Under the pieces are notes generated by a model. It did no database searches, was not told where the DNA came from, and saw nothing but the letters and a program-made list of their open reading frames with translations. The position numbers were made by a program, and so were the translations under genes. A stretch of DNA of 64,000 nucleotides from Hyperoplus lanceolatus. Taxonomy: Eukaryota > Chordata > Actinopteri > Uranoscopiformes > Ammodytidae. Positions within the stretch are counted from its first letter, which is position 1, and the number at the start of each line of letters is the position of its first letter. The stretch covers positions 17,402,501 through 17,466,500 of the forward strand of contig CM049417.1 in assembly GCA_026929865.2 (NCBI GenBank), in the 5' to 3' direction. This document shows, piece after piece, positions 25,123-37,166 of this stretch.

Positions 25123-26435
25123 ATGCTTTGCGTGTACACTTTCCTGTTGCTGACTGTGAGCAGGGTGGGGCTGGCGTCTCTGCAGGACAACCAGACAGAC
25201 TTTGGCCTGAAGGTTTTCTCCCAGCTGGTCCAGAGCTCCGTCAACCAGAACGTGGCCATGTCCCCGTACGGAGTGGCCTCTGTGCTGGCCATGGCTCAGC
25301 TGGGTGCTGCTGGAAACACCCGCAAGGCCTTAACTACCGCCATGGGCTTTACTCTGCAAAGTGAGTGTAAACGCATAGATCACAACTGAGGATGATTTGA
25401 GGAGTCTGTTAGGAAAGGGTGTTAATGCACCAACAAATAACAGTATAATCCCCTGCATGCCACACTGACACACACAATATATCTGTGTGTTTACAGAGCC
25501 TAGGATGTGCATAAACACTGGATTTTATATTCACCGAACACACACACAGTACATTAAGGTAGCGAATCGTGAGGACACATTCGATGATTTTGACAACAAG
25601 CTTTCTCTTGAATGGCTGACTTCACCTTTAACAGACATTCACAAATTCAAATTAGAACAGAATAAAAACTAAAAAAAATAACAAACTTTCTCTCTTTCGA
25701 CTAAAGGAAAAACTAGATGCATCATTCTAGACTATGGTTGCAAAAAGACAGTTTATACAATATTTCCAGCCTGTATTTTGACTGGATGGAGAAGGTACTG
25801 TATATTGGTGTGTTAACTTATTGGTGTAACCTCTTCTGCAGAGCGCGGCATGTCTAGACAGCAGCGTCTCCTGCAGAGGGACCTGTCCAGTGAGGACGGG
25901 GTGGAGACAGCCAGTGGTGTCATGGTGGAGAGGAAGATGAGCCTGGAGAAGGGTTACCGCAGGGCCCTGGAGAAGGCCTTCCAGACACACCCACACCAGG
26001 TGGACTTCACCAAGCCAGACCAGGCCGTCAAAATCATCAACGCATGGGTCTCGGACCACACCGCAGGTACTATTCACAATGATGTTGAAGAAGTACCCTT
26101 CTCCCACCACAATAAATGTGTCATATAGTGTTTGGGGCACCAATGAACCTGGTTGTAAGGGGCCTGCTTTCTCTGCCTCCATCTGCTGACTCATGTGTGA
26201 CCTCTTGTATTTTTCCCCTGGTAGAAGCCATCCCTGAGTTCTTGGCCGCTGGGTCCCTGACTGACGAGACCCGCCTGGTCCTCCTCAATGCGCTGCACTT
26301 CGAGGGCCTCTGGAAGGTTCCCTTTGACCCCAAACTGACCCAGGAGAGGATGTTCCACTGCGCCAACGGTAGCAGTGTGCCCGTACACATGATGAGACTC
26401 ACCAACCGCTTCAACTATGGTAGGTTTGACACACA

Positions 26436-26469
<34 letters not shown>

Positions 26470-27111
26470 CCTAAACTACACCGATTTATCAAAATGTTTT
26501 ACTTGAAAATGCATTTATCTCATTCTCCTTATTCGACAGGTGAGTTTGTGACTGCTGAAGGGGTGGACTATGATGTCATCGAGGTGCCTTACGAGGGCGA
26601 CTCATTGAGCATGCTCCTGGTGTCACCCTTTGAGCCCGAAATTCAACTGAGCGCGCTCAGTGCAGATTTGAGCAGCAAGAGGATTAAGCAGTGGCGATCG
26701 GAGCTGAGGATTGCCAAGAGGCAGCTGGCCATGCCCAGGTTAGTGAGACAGTCTGAAATGGTTTAGAAAATACTTTCTCAAAGACGGGTGTTTTTGGGTT
26801 GGTTGCGTCATATTGATTCCAATGTGGCTACCAACCTTCAGCATCCAGGATGAAATTTAAAGATTTGTGTTTTTTTTTTTTTTTTTTTTTTACAGGTTTA
26901 CTCTGAACTCTGAGGTGAATTTGAAGCCTACTCTGGTTAACATGGGCCTGGGGGAAATGTTCAACCTCGCGACTGCTGATTTCACACGCATTACCAGTAA
27001 GTTTACCTCCTATTGGAAGACCAGTTACTTAGCTACTCCCTAGGGGGGGTAAAAGCTGAAAGTACATGAGCAAAGGATGGGAATAATTACTCACAATAAA
27101 CTAATCTGTCT

Positions 27112-27175
<64 letters not shown>

Positions 27176-27758
27176 TGCCCTGCAGCTGACGAGAGGCTGT
27201 GTGTGTCCAAGGTTCTGCAGAGGGTGAAGCTAGAGGTGGATGAGCGAGGAACCAAGGGAGCAGCAGCCACAGGTACATAGGCTCAATAAGCAATCTCAAA
27301 CACACAAACTCATCATGAGACTCTTGGTTGTAAGAGTTCACTAATCCTATTTAAGGATTTGAAGGCAACAGTGATATCTCATTTGTGGTCCTATTTTATA
27401 AAGGGCCCTATCAGTCTAAAGACTCTATGGCACATATTGTAAATATATATTGTGTTAAATCCACTCATTTCAGCTACAACTGCTACACACACTAATGTTT
27501 AATTTTTTCCCCCTGTTAGCTGCCATCATGTTCTCTCGTATGGCGGTTGAGGAGATCACTCTGGACAGACCCTTCCTCTTCCTCATCCAGCACAAACCAA
27601 CAGGTAACACACACACACACTCACATTTAAAATCTCACTCGTACAATGTAATACAGCTGAGCAGTCCTAAGCACAGTGTTTGACGTGTGTCTAAAATATT
27701 TTTATTTATTTTTTCAGGTGCTGTTCTGTTCTCGGGTCAGTTCAACCAACCTCAATAA
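25123..27758 (+). CDS. serpine1: plasminogen activator inhibitor 1 (PAI-1), 389 aa
   Basis: A secreted clade E serpin that blocks tPA and uPA by suicide inhibition. Eight coding exons join in frame: 25123-25360, 25842-26066, 26225-26419, 26540-26738, 26896-26996, 27186-27272, 27520-27603 and 27718-27758, all with GT-AG borders, 1170 nt in total. The N-terminus is a signal peptide (CVYTFLLLTVSRVGLAS). The family strings MSPYGVASVLAMAQLG, LVLLNALHFEGLWK, DRPFLFLIQHKPTG and VLFSGQ are present. The reactive loop has an inhibitory hinge of small residues (GAAATAA) and the scissile bond R355-M356, the same Arg-Met pair as human PAI-1. Length is near human (402 aa). The start is the first ATG after the acceptor at 25121. 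The neighbour ap1s1 lies downstream as in human. Intron 5 ends in a 28-T tract, and intron 6 ends with a (GT)n tract 13 bases before the acceptor. Alternative serpins are unlikely. Confidence 0.96.
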
Positions 27759-28342
27759 CAACTCACCTACTCTATAGAGCCATGCCTTCATTCCACTGTG
27801 TCTGACTACTGACACTCATACTCAATCATACAATGATGACCATACCAGACCACACTGGGTTTTTTTATGCACTCTTTCAAGTCTACACACTAATTTGTTT
27901 ATAGTGGGCCAAATACAGAGACTGGCACAAATTTACCATGACACACATCATGATTGAAGAGTTTATATGTTTGCTGTTAATTTATTTCTCTGAATGTTTT
28001 GTAAGTTGAAAATTTAAGTAAAGTGAATGAATGAATGAATGAATGATTTAAGTTGAACTTTTGATGAAACTGCAGATCGTCCTTAAAATACAAAATAGAG
28101 GGATAGACACAAAAAGCAGGTTTGTGGTCCCTGTCAAAACTCAAAATACATAAAACACACACACAAAAATGACAAAAATGTTTACTATTGCCTGACACAG
28201 CAAGCACCGATGCACTTCACAAAGAGATGATACAACAGAGTACCAACAAATATGTATTTTTCGATCTATTTTTTACAATGTTAAGTATTATGTATATTTT
28301 TGTTATTGCCTTGTTGTAACGTTTGTATCAGTATTTATATTT

Positions 28343-28348
28343 ATTAAA
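28343..28348 (+). terminator. serpine1: serpine1 poly(A) signal (ATTAAA)
   Basis: ATTAAA follows a very AU-rich 3' UTR with TATTTAT-type elements (28240-28345), about 585 bp after the stop. AU-rich 3' UTRs shorten the life of SERPINE1 mRNA in mammals. A (GAAT)n run lies at 28025-28047 in the UTR. Confidence 0.5.
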
Positions 28349-28371
28349 ATGCTATGTTTTTACAAAGCTGC

Positions 28372-29460
28372 AGTCGCTGTGATTCCTGTGTTGAGATCTT
28401 TTATATACGGTCTATGGTTGAGATGTGTGGAAGGCCAACACTGACCTCTTGTGTTCAATCTGATCAAAGGCATGACTTCCCTCATTTAAAACAACTTAAA
28501 TTAACTGTCAATCTGACCATGCTTTACACACACTTGCCTGGTTGAATATAATGTCAGTATACCAATTGAGCGAAATATATATATATTTTATAAACAATAC
28601 TATATCAAATTATATAATCTTAAAACCCCACTCAAATGTGTCCTCCAGGTCAAATGTAGGCCTACAAACGTTTAACGATAAACATTTCAGTAAAGTTAAG
28701 ACACCATGTCATCCAGCAGTTTCAAAAAACAAATGCTTTTGTCATTTTTAATTTCACTTTCTTTAGGTTTATGATATCAATTATATTTAGATAAAACCAA
28801 TATTTCATTTGTTTTACTTGCCAAAAGGTGGCAAAACATGTGACAAGACATGTGGGCACAAAAAACAAACACAAAAAAAAGTTAATGAAGGTATAGAAAG
28901 ACTTTAAAAAATGGAGAGAAAATTATGTCTAAAAAACGAATTAATTGTTAAATATCTACTATCTGGTCTGCTAAACATGTCCTAAATCCAATGGCAGGCT
29001 ACCAAACATTGTAGGCCTATATAACCTTTGAGATACAGCCATTTCTATATCACTATTTTTAGTCATTAGTCACAAGGGGTTACTCATTCGATAATTTTTC
29101 ACAGACATTAGTGGGAATATAGTCGTATATTTAGGCCTACATGTTCAAAACACTTTATAAACTCTTTATAACTATATCTATATTTATTTAAAAAAAAAAA
29201 TGAATGCACTTTTTGGGAGATGTAGCATCATCATCACTAGTTGAATCCATTTCAATGGGTTTATGTAGGCCTATTGAATGAAGCCCAAATTCAGAGACAG
29301 GTTTACAAATAGCCTATCTTTGAAATGAATGGATGAAATACCAGGTCACACCTCACATCAAGTTGTGGAAATCCAATGAATACGTTAAAGACCTCATCAT
29401 ATGTTTGCCATTTACAATGATACCGTTGCAGTTCAACTAATCGAGAAGAAGCCCTCAGGT
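28372..29460. other. intergenic between serpine1 and ap1s1
   Basis: No exon recognised. AT-rich, with four TAGGCCTA octamers (28657, 29012, 29132, 29266) within about 620 bp. Confidence 0.5.
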
Positions 29461-29698
29461 GTTACCTGAGAAGCGACACTCAGGGACAGACACTTACCAT
29501 AGCACTGCGCATGCTCAACAGAGGCGGAACTGCTCGGTGGAGGAGCAGGGAATGGCTTCAGTTTAGTTTTAGGGGCAGAGTATCCGAAAAAGACATGAAC
29601 TGTTAACGCTAGTTTCGTTGTATTCGTGTGCTTTGGTCCTGGCAGTGAAGACGCAGAGTGCGTTTGTATCGTCGTGGTAGCTTAAACCAAGCCCTTAC
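29461..29698 (+). promoter_or_regulatory. ap1s1: ap1s1 promoter and 5' UTR
   Basis: A GC-richer, TATA-less stretch directly upstream of the start codon. TGCGCATGC (29506-29514) matches the NRF1 motif common in housekeeping promoters. The transcription start is not resolved. Confidence 0.45.
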
Positions 29699-30641
29699 AT
29701 GGTAAGTTACTGCGTCTCTTCCGCTTAAAAAAAAAAAGACAGGAGACAGTTGCTAATGTAATGCTAGCAAAGGTGTACGGTTTCAGGAAGTGTCCACCTG
29801 CGGTACCTTCACCTGGCGTCTGTCAGGCTAGCCTTGAGCTAACAAACCGTTTGTCTGTCAAACAGCAAGGATAGGGTCATGTTAGCTGTAGGCTAACTCC
29901 ATGACATCCAGAAGCTAATGTTGAAAAATATTATAACACAATGATAATTAGGCTTCATAATTGCAGAGCTTTCTTCAGGTTTTAGTCAGTGTCAACACTG
30001 GAGGTGACAGTTAGCTTCCAGGATGAACAACCTACTGCTTAATTGCTCACTCATGCATTCATAAGTAGATTTGAATGTACAAAAAGTTGAGGTTAAAACT
30101 AATTTAGAACTTCACTTTCTTTGACTATCTTAGACGCTACATTTAGTAACTATGCCCGGTAGAATCCTCTTTCCTACCACAAATACAGGACTCCAGCAAA
30201 ATAGATAAAAGCCTAAAATCACAATTGTGGAGGCTGTTATATTATTATTATTATTATTAATGGTGTTCAAATCACATGATCCACTCATAGACTGGATCGA
30301 TGGATCCACCTTTAAATATGGCTGGAATGGTTGTTTGTCTGCACACCTTTGGCCATGCAAGGTATCTTATTGCTTTATTTCCACAGCAATTCAAAACAGA
30401 CTGGTGAACATGAACTTTGGTCAATGATTTACTAGAAACAAATTTTCTTTACACTAAACAAATAGATATGTGTCTAAAGAGTAAGTGTGATTTGTTTTCT
30501 TCCCACTGCCAAGCCATGAACTTACATCTAAAAAATTAAATGGCATTACCATCAGTTGTAGCCATTGTTTTCCTTATCGGACCTATAATACTGACTCCAA
30601 TTATAGTTGGAATATATTGTATATAGTTATTAATAATTTTC

Positions 30642-30678
<37 letters not shown>

Positions 30679-33600
30679 GCGTTTCATGCTGCTGTTCAGT
30701 AGACAGGGCAAGCTGCGGCTTCAGAAGTGGTACACGGCTACGGCTGAGCGCGACAAGAAGAAGATGGTGAGGGACCTGATGCAGATAGTACTCGCACGCA
30801 AACCAAAGATGTGCAGCTTCCTAGAATGGAGGGACCTCAAGATTGTCTATAAAAGGTACACATCTGATCAACTGTCGTAATGTTGCTCCCATTTCTGATG
30901 GGCAAACCTTATTTAACATGGTTCACTTTTAGAACCATTGCACTCTGTTTTTCATCATTGGCTGAGTGTAAGTATTAGACAACGAGCACAACATCCAAGA
31001 GTTGGTTAGGGTTAATTGTTATTTATAAAGAAGAACCTATAAACCTTTGCTTGTGTGTAGGCAGAGAGATTTAGGAGATTGAAGATAATGGAAAAAAGAA
31101 ACTGCTCTTATAATGGAAGCTCTGTCATCCATAACAGACCCTTTTTTTTTGCAAGCAGGCATTTTGGATATTTTTTTAATTCAATACGGCAAAATGCTCC
31201 TTTATTAAATAGACTAATCGCATCTTATTTATCTAATTTAAGTACAGGTTTCAGGGTCTACTGCATTGCTTTGTGAATTTACATTATTTCCCCTGTTCCA
31301 TTAAGCAAAGAGCGTTGCTCCGCCCTGACACACACACACACACACACACACCTCTGCACACACTCAAGTCAGAGAGACCAAGCAGAGGGGAAGAGAACTA
31401 CACGACATGTTGCATTAAAGTGCACAAATAGTCCAAAAGCCAACAAGTAAATTATAAATGGAGCTGCTAGCCATTCTATTAGCATCCAGAGTGCTGTTCC
31501 AAGTAGCGACCACAGTTAGTTCACACTACATGACTCTAGCCCCAAGCTCTGTAAACTGGTATGTAAACAAAGGGTGTGTAAACAAAGGGGGCCCAACCGT
31601 AGCTAGCAACATACACATTTACCTAGCCTAGGCTGTACATCAGGGGTGTCAAACATACGGCCCGCGGGCCGGATCCGGCATAAATCCAGCATAAATTTCT
31701 GAGTATGTCAAAAAAAAAAGTAAGTCTCTAGCCCATTCCTGTGAGGAGTTATGCATTTTTAAAGAAATAACCGAAATGCTCACTCCTGCCGCTAGGGGGC
31801 AGCCTAAATAAAAAAAGCACATTTTAGCAACGTGGGAAATGGTAAATGGCAATCCTGCTTCACCGCTATTAATGTTTCCTCCAGTGCTTTATGGCAAAGT
31901 AAAAACCAAAAAAAAAAAAAACATTTTTATTTTTAGTACATTTTATTACTTTTTAATAAAAATAAAACTATTTTTATTTTTAGTGCTGAACAATTAATGT
32001 ACTAGCAAGCGCGGTGTCTGCGGCTCTGTGTGCGCAAAACGAGCAGGAGCATGCTAGTGTAGGCCTACAAGATTTATTTCCTAATTTTTAATGCTGCTTT
32101 ACTTTTATGTTTTAAATTGGGAAAAACGAATTCCAAAACAACCAATAACCTCTGTATTTAAAAATAAATCAAAACAGTAGAAGTTGCACTTTTATTTAAT
32201 TGTATTTTGTACTGTCTGCATGTTTGCACAAAATGTGTACCTGTACATATAGTAAACAAAATTGGACAACTGTTGTATTTGTGTATTCAAATAAACAGTT
32301 GTTTATTTCATTAGTGCACATTGGCATCCTTGAGCAAAATACCCCCAACATTTTTGCTGCGGCGCTGCGCGCCGCACTTCCTATTCCCTTGGCCAGCAGC
32401 AACCTTTACTAAGACATTTCCTGGGGGGTACAGAGATCCCTTGTGATACCTGATAATGTAGGTTACAAATGTAGGCTGAGTGATAAAGCATATTACTGAA
32501 AAACAAAGTTAGGGATTTGGAGTTATTTTGCCATTATTTTACTGGTCCGGCCCACTTGAGATCAGAGAGGCTGTATGTGGCCCTCCAACCAAAATGAGTT
32601 TGACACCCCTGCTGTACATTAACACTGGTCTTTTTTTTCTCAGTGCACACACAGTACAGACAGGTAGCAAATTATGAAGATATATTTAATAAAATAAGCA
32701 ATATTGACAACAAGCATTTCCAACAAGCGTGTTTTGTATTCATCATCATTCTGTGGCCAAGGCACTAATATACGTTTAGGTAGGTGTATGCCAGATAATA
32801 AATGTACCTGTTCATTTGTGCCATACTAAATTAAGTTGATCTGCAGTATGTTGTTGAGTGCTCCTTTAGAAGCTTTAGTAACCACAAACGTATGTGTACT
32901 GTACATTCTGCACTTTCTGAAGAACACGCACTGTATGTATACATAGTTTCAAAGACAGGCTCGATGTGTTGGTGATGCAATCTATTTAACATAGTAATTG
33001 TTAGTTGGGAGGTAAAAGCTCCTGATAAAGAGTTCCACCAATTTAAATGGCACTATGCAGCTGTAGACACAGTAGGGGAGACCGGGGTAAGTAGGCACAC
33101 TTTTTACTCTAGTGAGAATTGCTCATCACCTAAACATCTTTCAATAGTCATTCCTACATTAAATTGAAGCTTAAGGTGTTGGCTTGAAATGTGAACCCCT
33201 CACTTTTTCTAAGTTAATGTAATAAAGAAGAAATTTACCATCAAAGACACTCTAACACATTGTGACAACCAACCCCATCAAGGGATCGGTTGTCACACAC
33301 TATGGGGTTGTTTGTCACAATGTTATCTTAATGGGAAAAATCTTAAAAAGAAGGCAAGAAAGCAGAATTAAATTTGAAAGTTTAATTTCATTGTCAAGTT
33401 GAAAAATAGGCCTACATAACTTTATGCATCTTAACACAAAATGAGCAAGGAATAAACAAAAAGGAAATCCATATTAAATCCAACCTACTGTATGTAACAA
33501 CATAAAGAACAAAACAAATACGTCAACAATAATAGCCTACTCAACTAGGATACACACATTCACTTTCTGAGTTACAGTGATGGCAAATGTAGGGTCTGCT

Positions 33601-35494
33601 CACTAACTAAGCAGAGATTGTGTGCCCACTGGTTGCACGTACAAAACTTCTCCCTTACCTCCCCTGAACGGGTGCTGGAGAGAACGTTTCCATACAAACC
33701 AAACACAAACTATCCTCTTCAGCTGATGAAGATTCCTCCTCCTGTCTCTTTCTTTTCTGTTTCTTCTTCCCCAGCTGGGGTGGAGGGCACTGGGGTGCAG
33801 TAGCCTTGGCAACTGGTCTAATTTGGAATGCACTGGGTCTTTTTGACTTTGTTGCCCTTTTTCTCTTTTGCGTGCAAGCTGCCTTTCCTGCTCTATTCTC
33901 TCCTTCTCTGGGGTGTCAGTGAGGATACAGCTTGACATTTTCTTTTGTTTTTGGGTTCCTTTTCTGGCTGCACCCTTTGGATAACATGTGACAACTAGGG
34001 ATGGGCATAATTAATCGATTAATCGATCATTGCTCGTTAAGAATATTGTCGATCACGTGAAATTGTTATCGATTATATAGCCGTTGTGTTGCGCAGTGTG
34101 AGTCCGGCAGCATAGCAATTAGTTTCACTATGTGGCAGGCAGCACCAAAGACTGTATGGGCAGCAATTAAACATCCTATCAGCAGGGGGAGATACTTAAC
34201 TAGTTGTAGGAGACAACAGAACAGGCTCAGGCAGCAGCCTGCGAGCTGCCGTAGATCTCAAAACATAAACAGGAAGAAGTTAAGGAGAAGTTTGGCATCG
34301 GACCGGACAGCTTTAGAACCGAAAATAACTAAGTTCATTAAACATTGTGAAACCTTGTATAAGTACAATACTTAAACAAACCGAATTATGTACCACTTGT
34401 ACATTGAAGCCTACATCCGACCCTGTTAAACGTGTCACGTTAGCGCTGCTAGCATTAGCAGCTAACTTTAGTGTCTATGCTTTCCTACTTCTCCTTCATC
34501 AGGGAAAATCATTTGCACATTTTGTTTATTAGATGAAGTAACGTTAGGTCCTTTACCACTCAGAGAAACTTGCCGTGCCCTTATGCAGTCTTTGGCAGCA
34601 TCTTAGGAGGCACATGTGTTTAAACCTTAAAGGTATCGTAGCATTGGCTCCTTGTTGGCTCATAGCCTCGGGCTTTCACCAGCGCCGCATTTTATTATTA
34701 TTTTATTTTAAAAAGTTGCCTTGTCTTAATAGATTGTTGTTTGCCTAGAAGATCTTGGAATGTAATTGAGTAAAAACCTCTTGTATACAGTCTATGGTAA
34801 AAACACTGTATTTTGGATGTTCTGTTGGCATTTTTTAATATGTAAAAAAAGATAACAATTGCTCGATAATTGCTCGTTAATTTTCCCGATGATCGATCAA
34901 TTGAATTTCTTAAAATGCTCATCCCTAGTGACAACCAACCCCCCAAAAAATGTCACGACCAACCCCAACTGGAATTTCTTGCTAGCGTCACGGCCAACAA
35001 CCATCTGACATCTAATTAGCTTGCTAAAAACAATCCAAACTATAGCTTACCCTTCACACTTTTTTAGGGTAAGACATGTTTTGTTATAAACCCATTGTGT
35101 AAAAGCCTAGAAGAAAAATATTGAGGAGCTAAATATTTTCAATTTGACATGAAAAACACTAACCGTCCTCTCACCTCAAATTCAGCAGTCTAACTCCAAG
35201 GAAGACTATGTAGTAGGGCTGCACAATATATCGAATTTTCATCGCGATGACGATATTGGCTTCCCACGATGACGTGTACATGAATGTGTGATATTTTAAA
35301 TGTGTGCTCAGCTGCGAAGCAAATCAATCACTCCCCAAACCACTCGCTGATCATGTGCCTGTTCATGCTCCAACCTGGCAACCCCAGGTTCCCCGAGAGC
35401 TGTCAATGTAAGTCCAGTGGCTCCGCCCCCAAAGTGTGAACAATTTTCTGCCCGCATAGATAGAAAGCACTCCAAGAGCCGCGCGAAGAAGCAA

Positions 35495-35574
<80 letters not shown>

Positions 35575-37104
35575 AAGAGCAGACATCTGGGAAATCACAT
35601 ACATCCCCTTGTTAGTCTCTTTTTTTGTGTGGGGCCGGATTTATAACCCATTATTACATGACACTTTGCCAGGTCTGTTATCCAGCCAGACAGACCGCTG
35701 TCAAGAGTATAATGTATAGCGAACGGGTCACCTAAGGACCTACGTCATAGTTTTGATGGATAGACGTCCACAAACAGGGCTACTCGTTCAGAAAACAATG
35801 GAATACTTTTTCAACATGTCTTTGCATGTATCAGGAGAGCAGGGAACACAGGAGTCATGGTTAATGTCCGACAGGACTCCAGCAAGACGACGTGAGTACG
35901 TTTTGCTTCAGGCTGCAGCCCGCCATGTAAATGTTCGGCAGTCATTTTCTCCGTGAATTGTGTTATAGATTTTGGGGGATAATGCTTGTTAGCTAGATGG
36001 AGCTCTGGTTAAGCATCTTGGCCGATTACATTTACTGTTTGTACAGTGTGCAGTCTTGAGTTGTGTTAGAAAAAAGCTCTGGGCTAACAGCTGAGCCGGA
36101 GCCTTCAGTCAGCTGAAGCAGTCTAGTTGGGCGAGTAGACTATTCCACCGTTGCTAGTTCGTATCCTTGGTCGTTCCTATTTACTGGCGTATTGAACTAC
36201 GTTTTCATTACATAAGAACCTAGTGGGTTTGCAATGACTATTCCAGTTATTAGACAAGCTCCCAGGGTTGCTAATAACTCCATACAGTCAGTGCCTCATC
36301 GTACACACGACCTGAAGCGAAGATGAAACCTCGCGTTGGGAGTAAAGGCATGAGAGGCAGCAACATCTAACTAACGTGTCTCCGTCCTTTCAAATAAAAT
36401 TCCGACATAGTAGAGCCATATAGGTTGTGATTTATTTTGACAGGGCGCAGCTCATAATATACTTATTTTAGTTATACATTGTGGGCACAATTTTATTTAG
36501 TTCAAAATCAAGTTGTATACACATCCATCATGCAGGTACAATGAATGGAGTGAAATATTTTATATTTTGCTTTTAGGAGATGCAATGAGGTCAGGTGAGG
36601 AAACAAAGATGTGTTATTCAACAGAAATGTAGCACAAGGAAAAGTTAAAGCAGTGCTCTGTTGATTTGATTTTGAGTAAAGTTTTGGTGCAGTATTTTGA
36701 TTTATATTTTCTTTGTGGAAATGCATTGACTTCAGGTAAATATTTATTATATTTATGCAAATATATGTACATTATCAGTAATATTGCATAGCCGATCACA
36801 TGGATATGAAAGCGCTGTTATGTTTACGTGACAATCCAATAAAAATATTTTACTCACTGCAATTACTGAATAATCGTGGTAAAATATCGTGATATCAATA
36901 TTGACCAAAATAATCGTGATAATCATTTTGGGCAATATCGTGCAGTCCTACTATGTAGGTGACCTCTGATCCCAGTTGTGGATATTTACATACCAACATT
37001 TAACAGACAGCACCTTCTGGTTCCCAGATATAACGATTGTGACAACCTACCTGTGTAACATATTACCCCGTTCTCCCCTAGTTGTTACTTTCATGTCACC
37101 TCTA

Positions 37105-37166
<62 letters not shown>

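Larger units (their letters stand above)
33075..37078. mobile_element. pogo/Tc1-like element carrying two nested insertions
   Basis: The ends GGGGAGACCGGGGTAA (33075-33090) and TTACCCCGTTCTCCCC (37063-37078) are inverted repeats with one mismatch, each flanked by TA. Subterminal motifs such as ggttgtcacac recur near the left end. Removing two later hAT insertions leaves about 1.3 kb. A decayed transposase tail (about 33560-33960) reads on the - strand. Family assignment rests on the TA target and that tail. Confidence 0.65.

Noticed and set aside
35308-35719. Frames of about 100 aa with a poly-Ala tract on both strands
   Set aside because: They arise from the (GCT)26 repeat inside a hAT element; the flanks are not protein-like.
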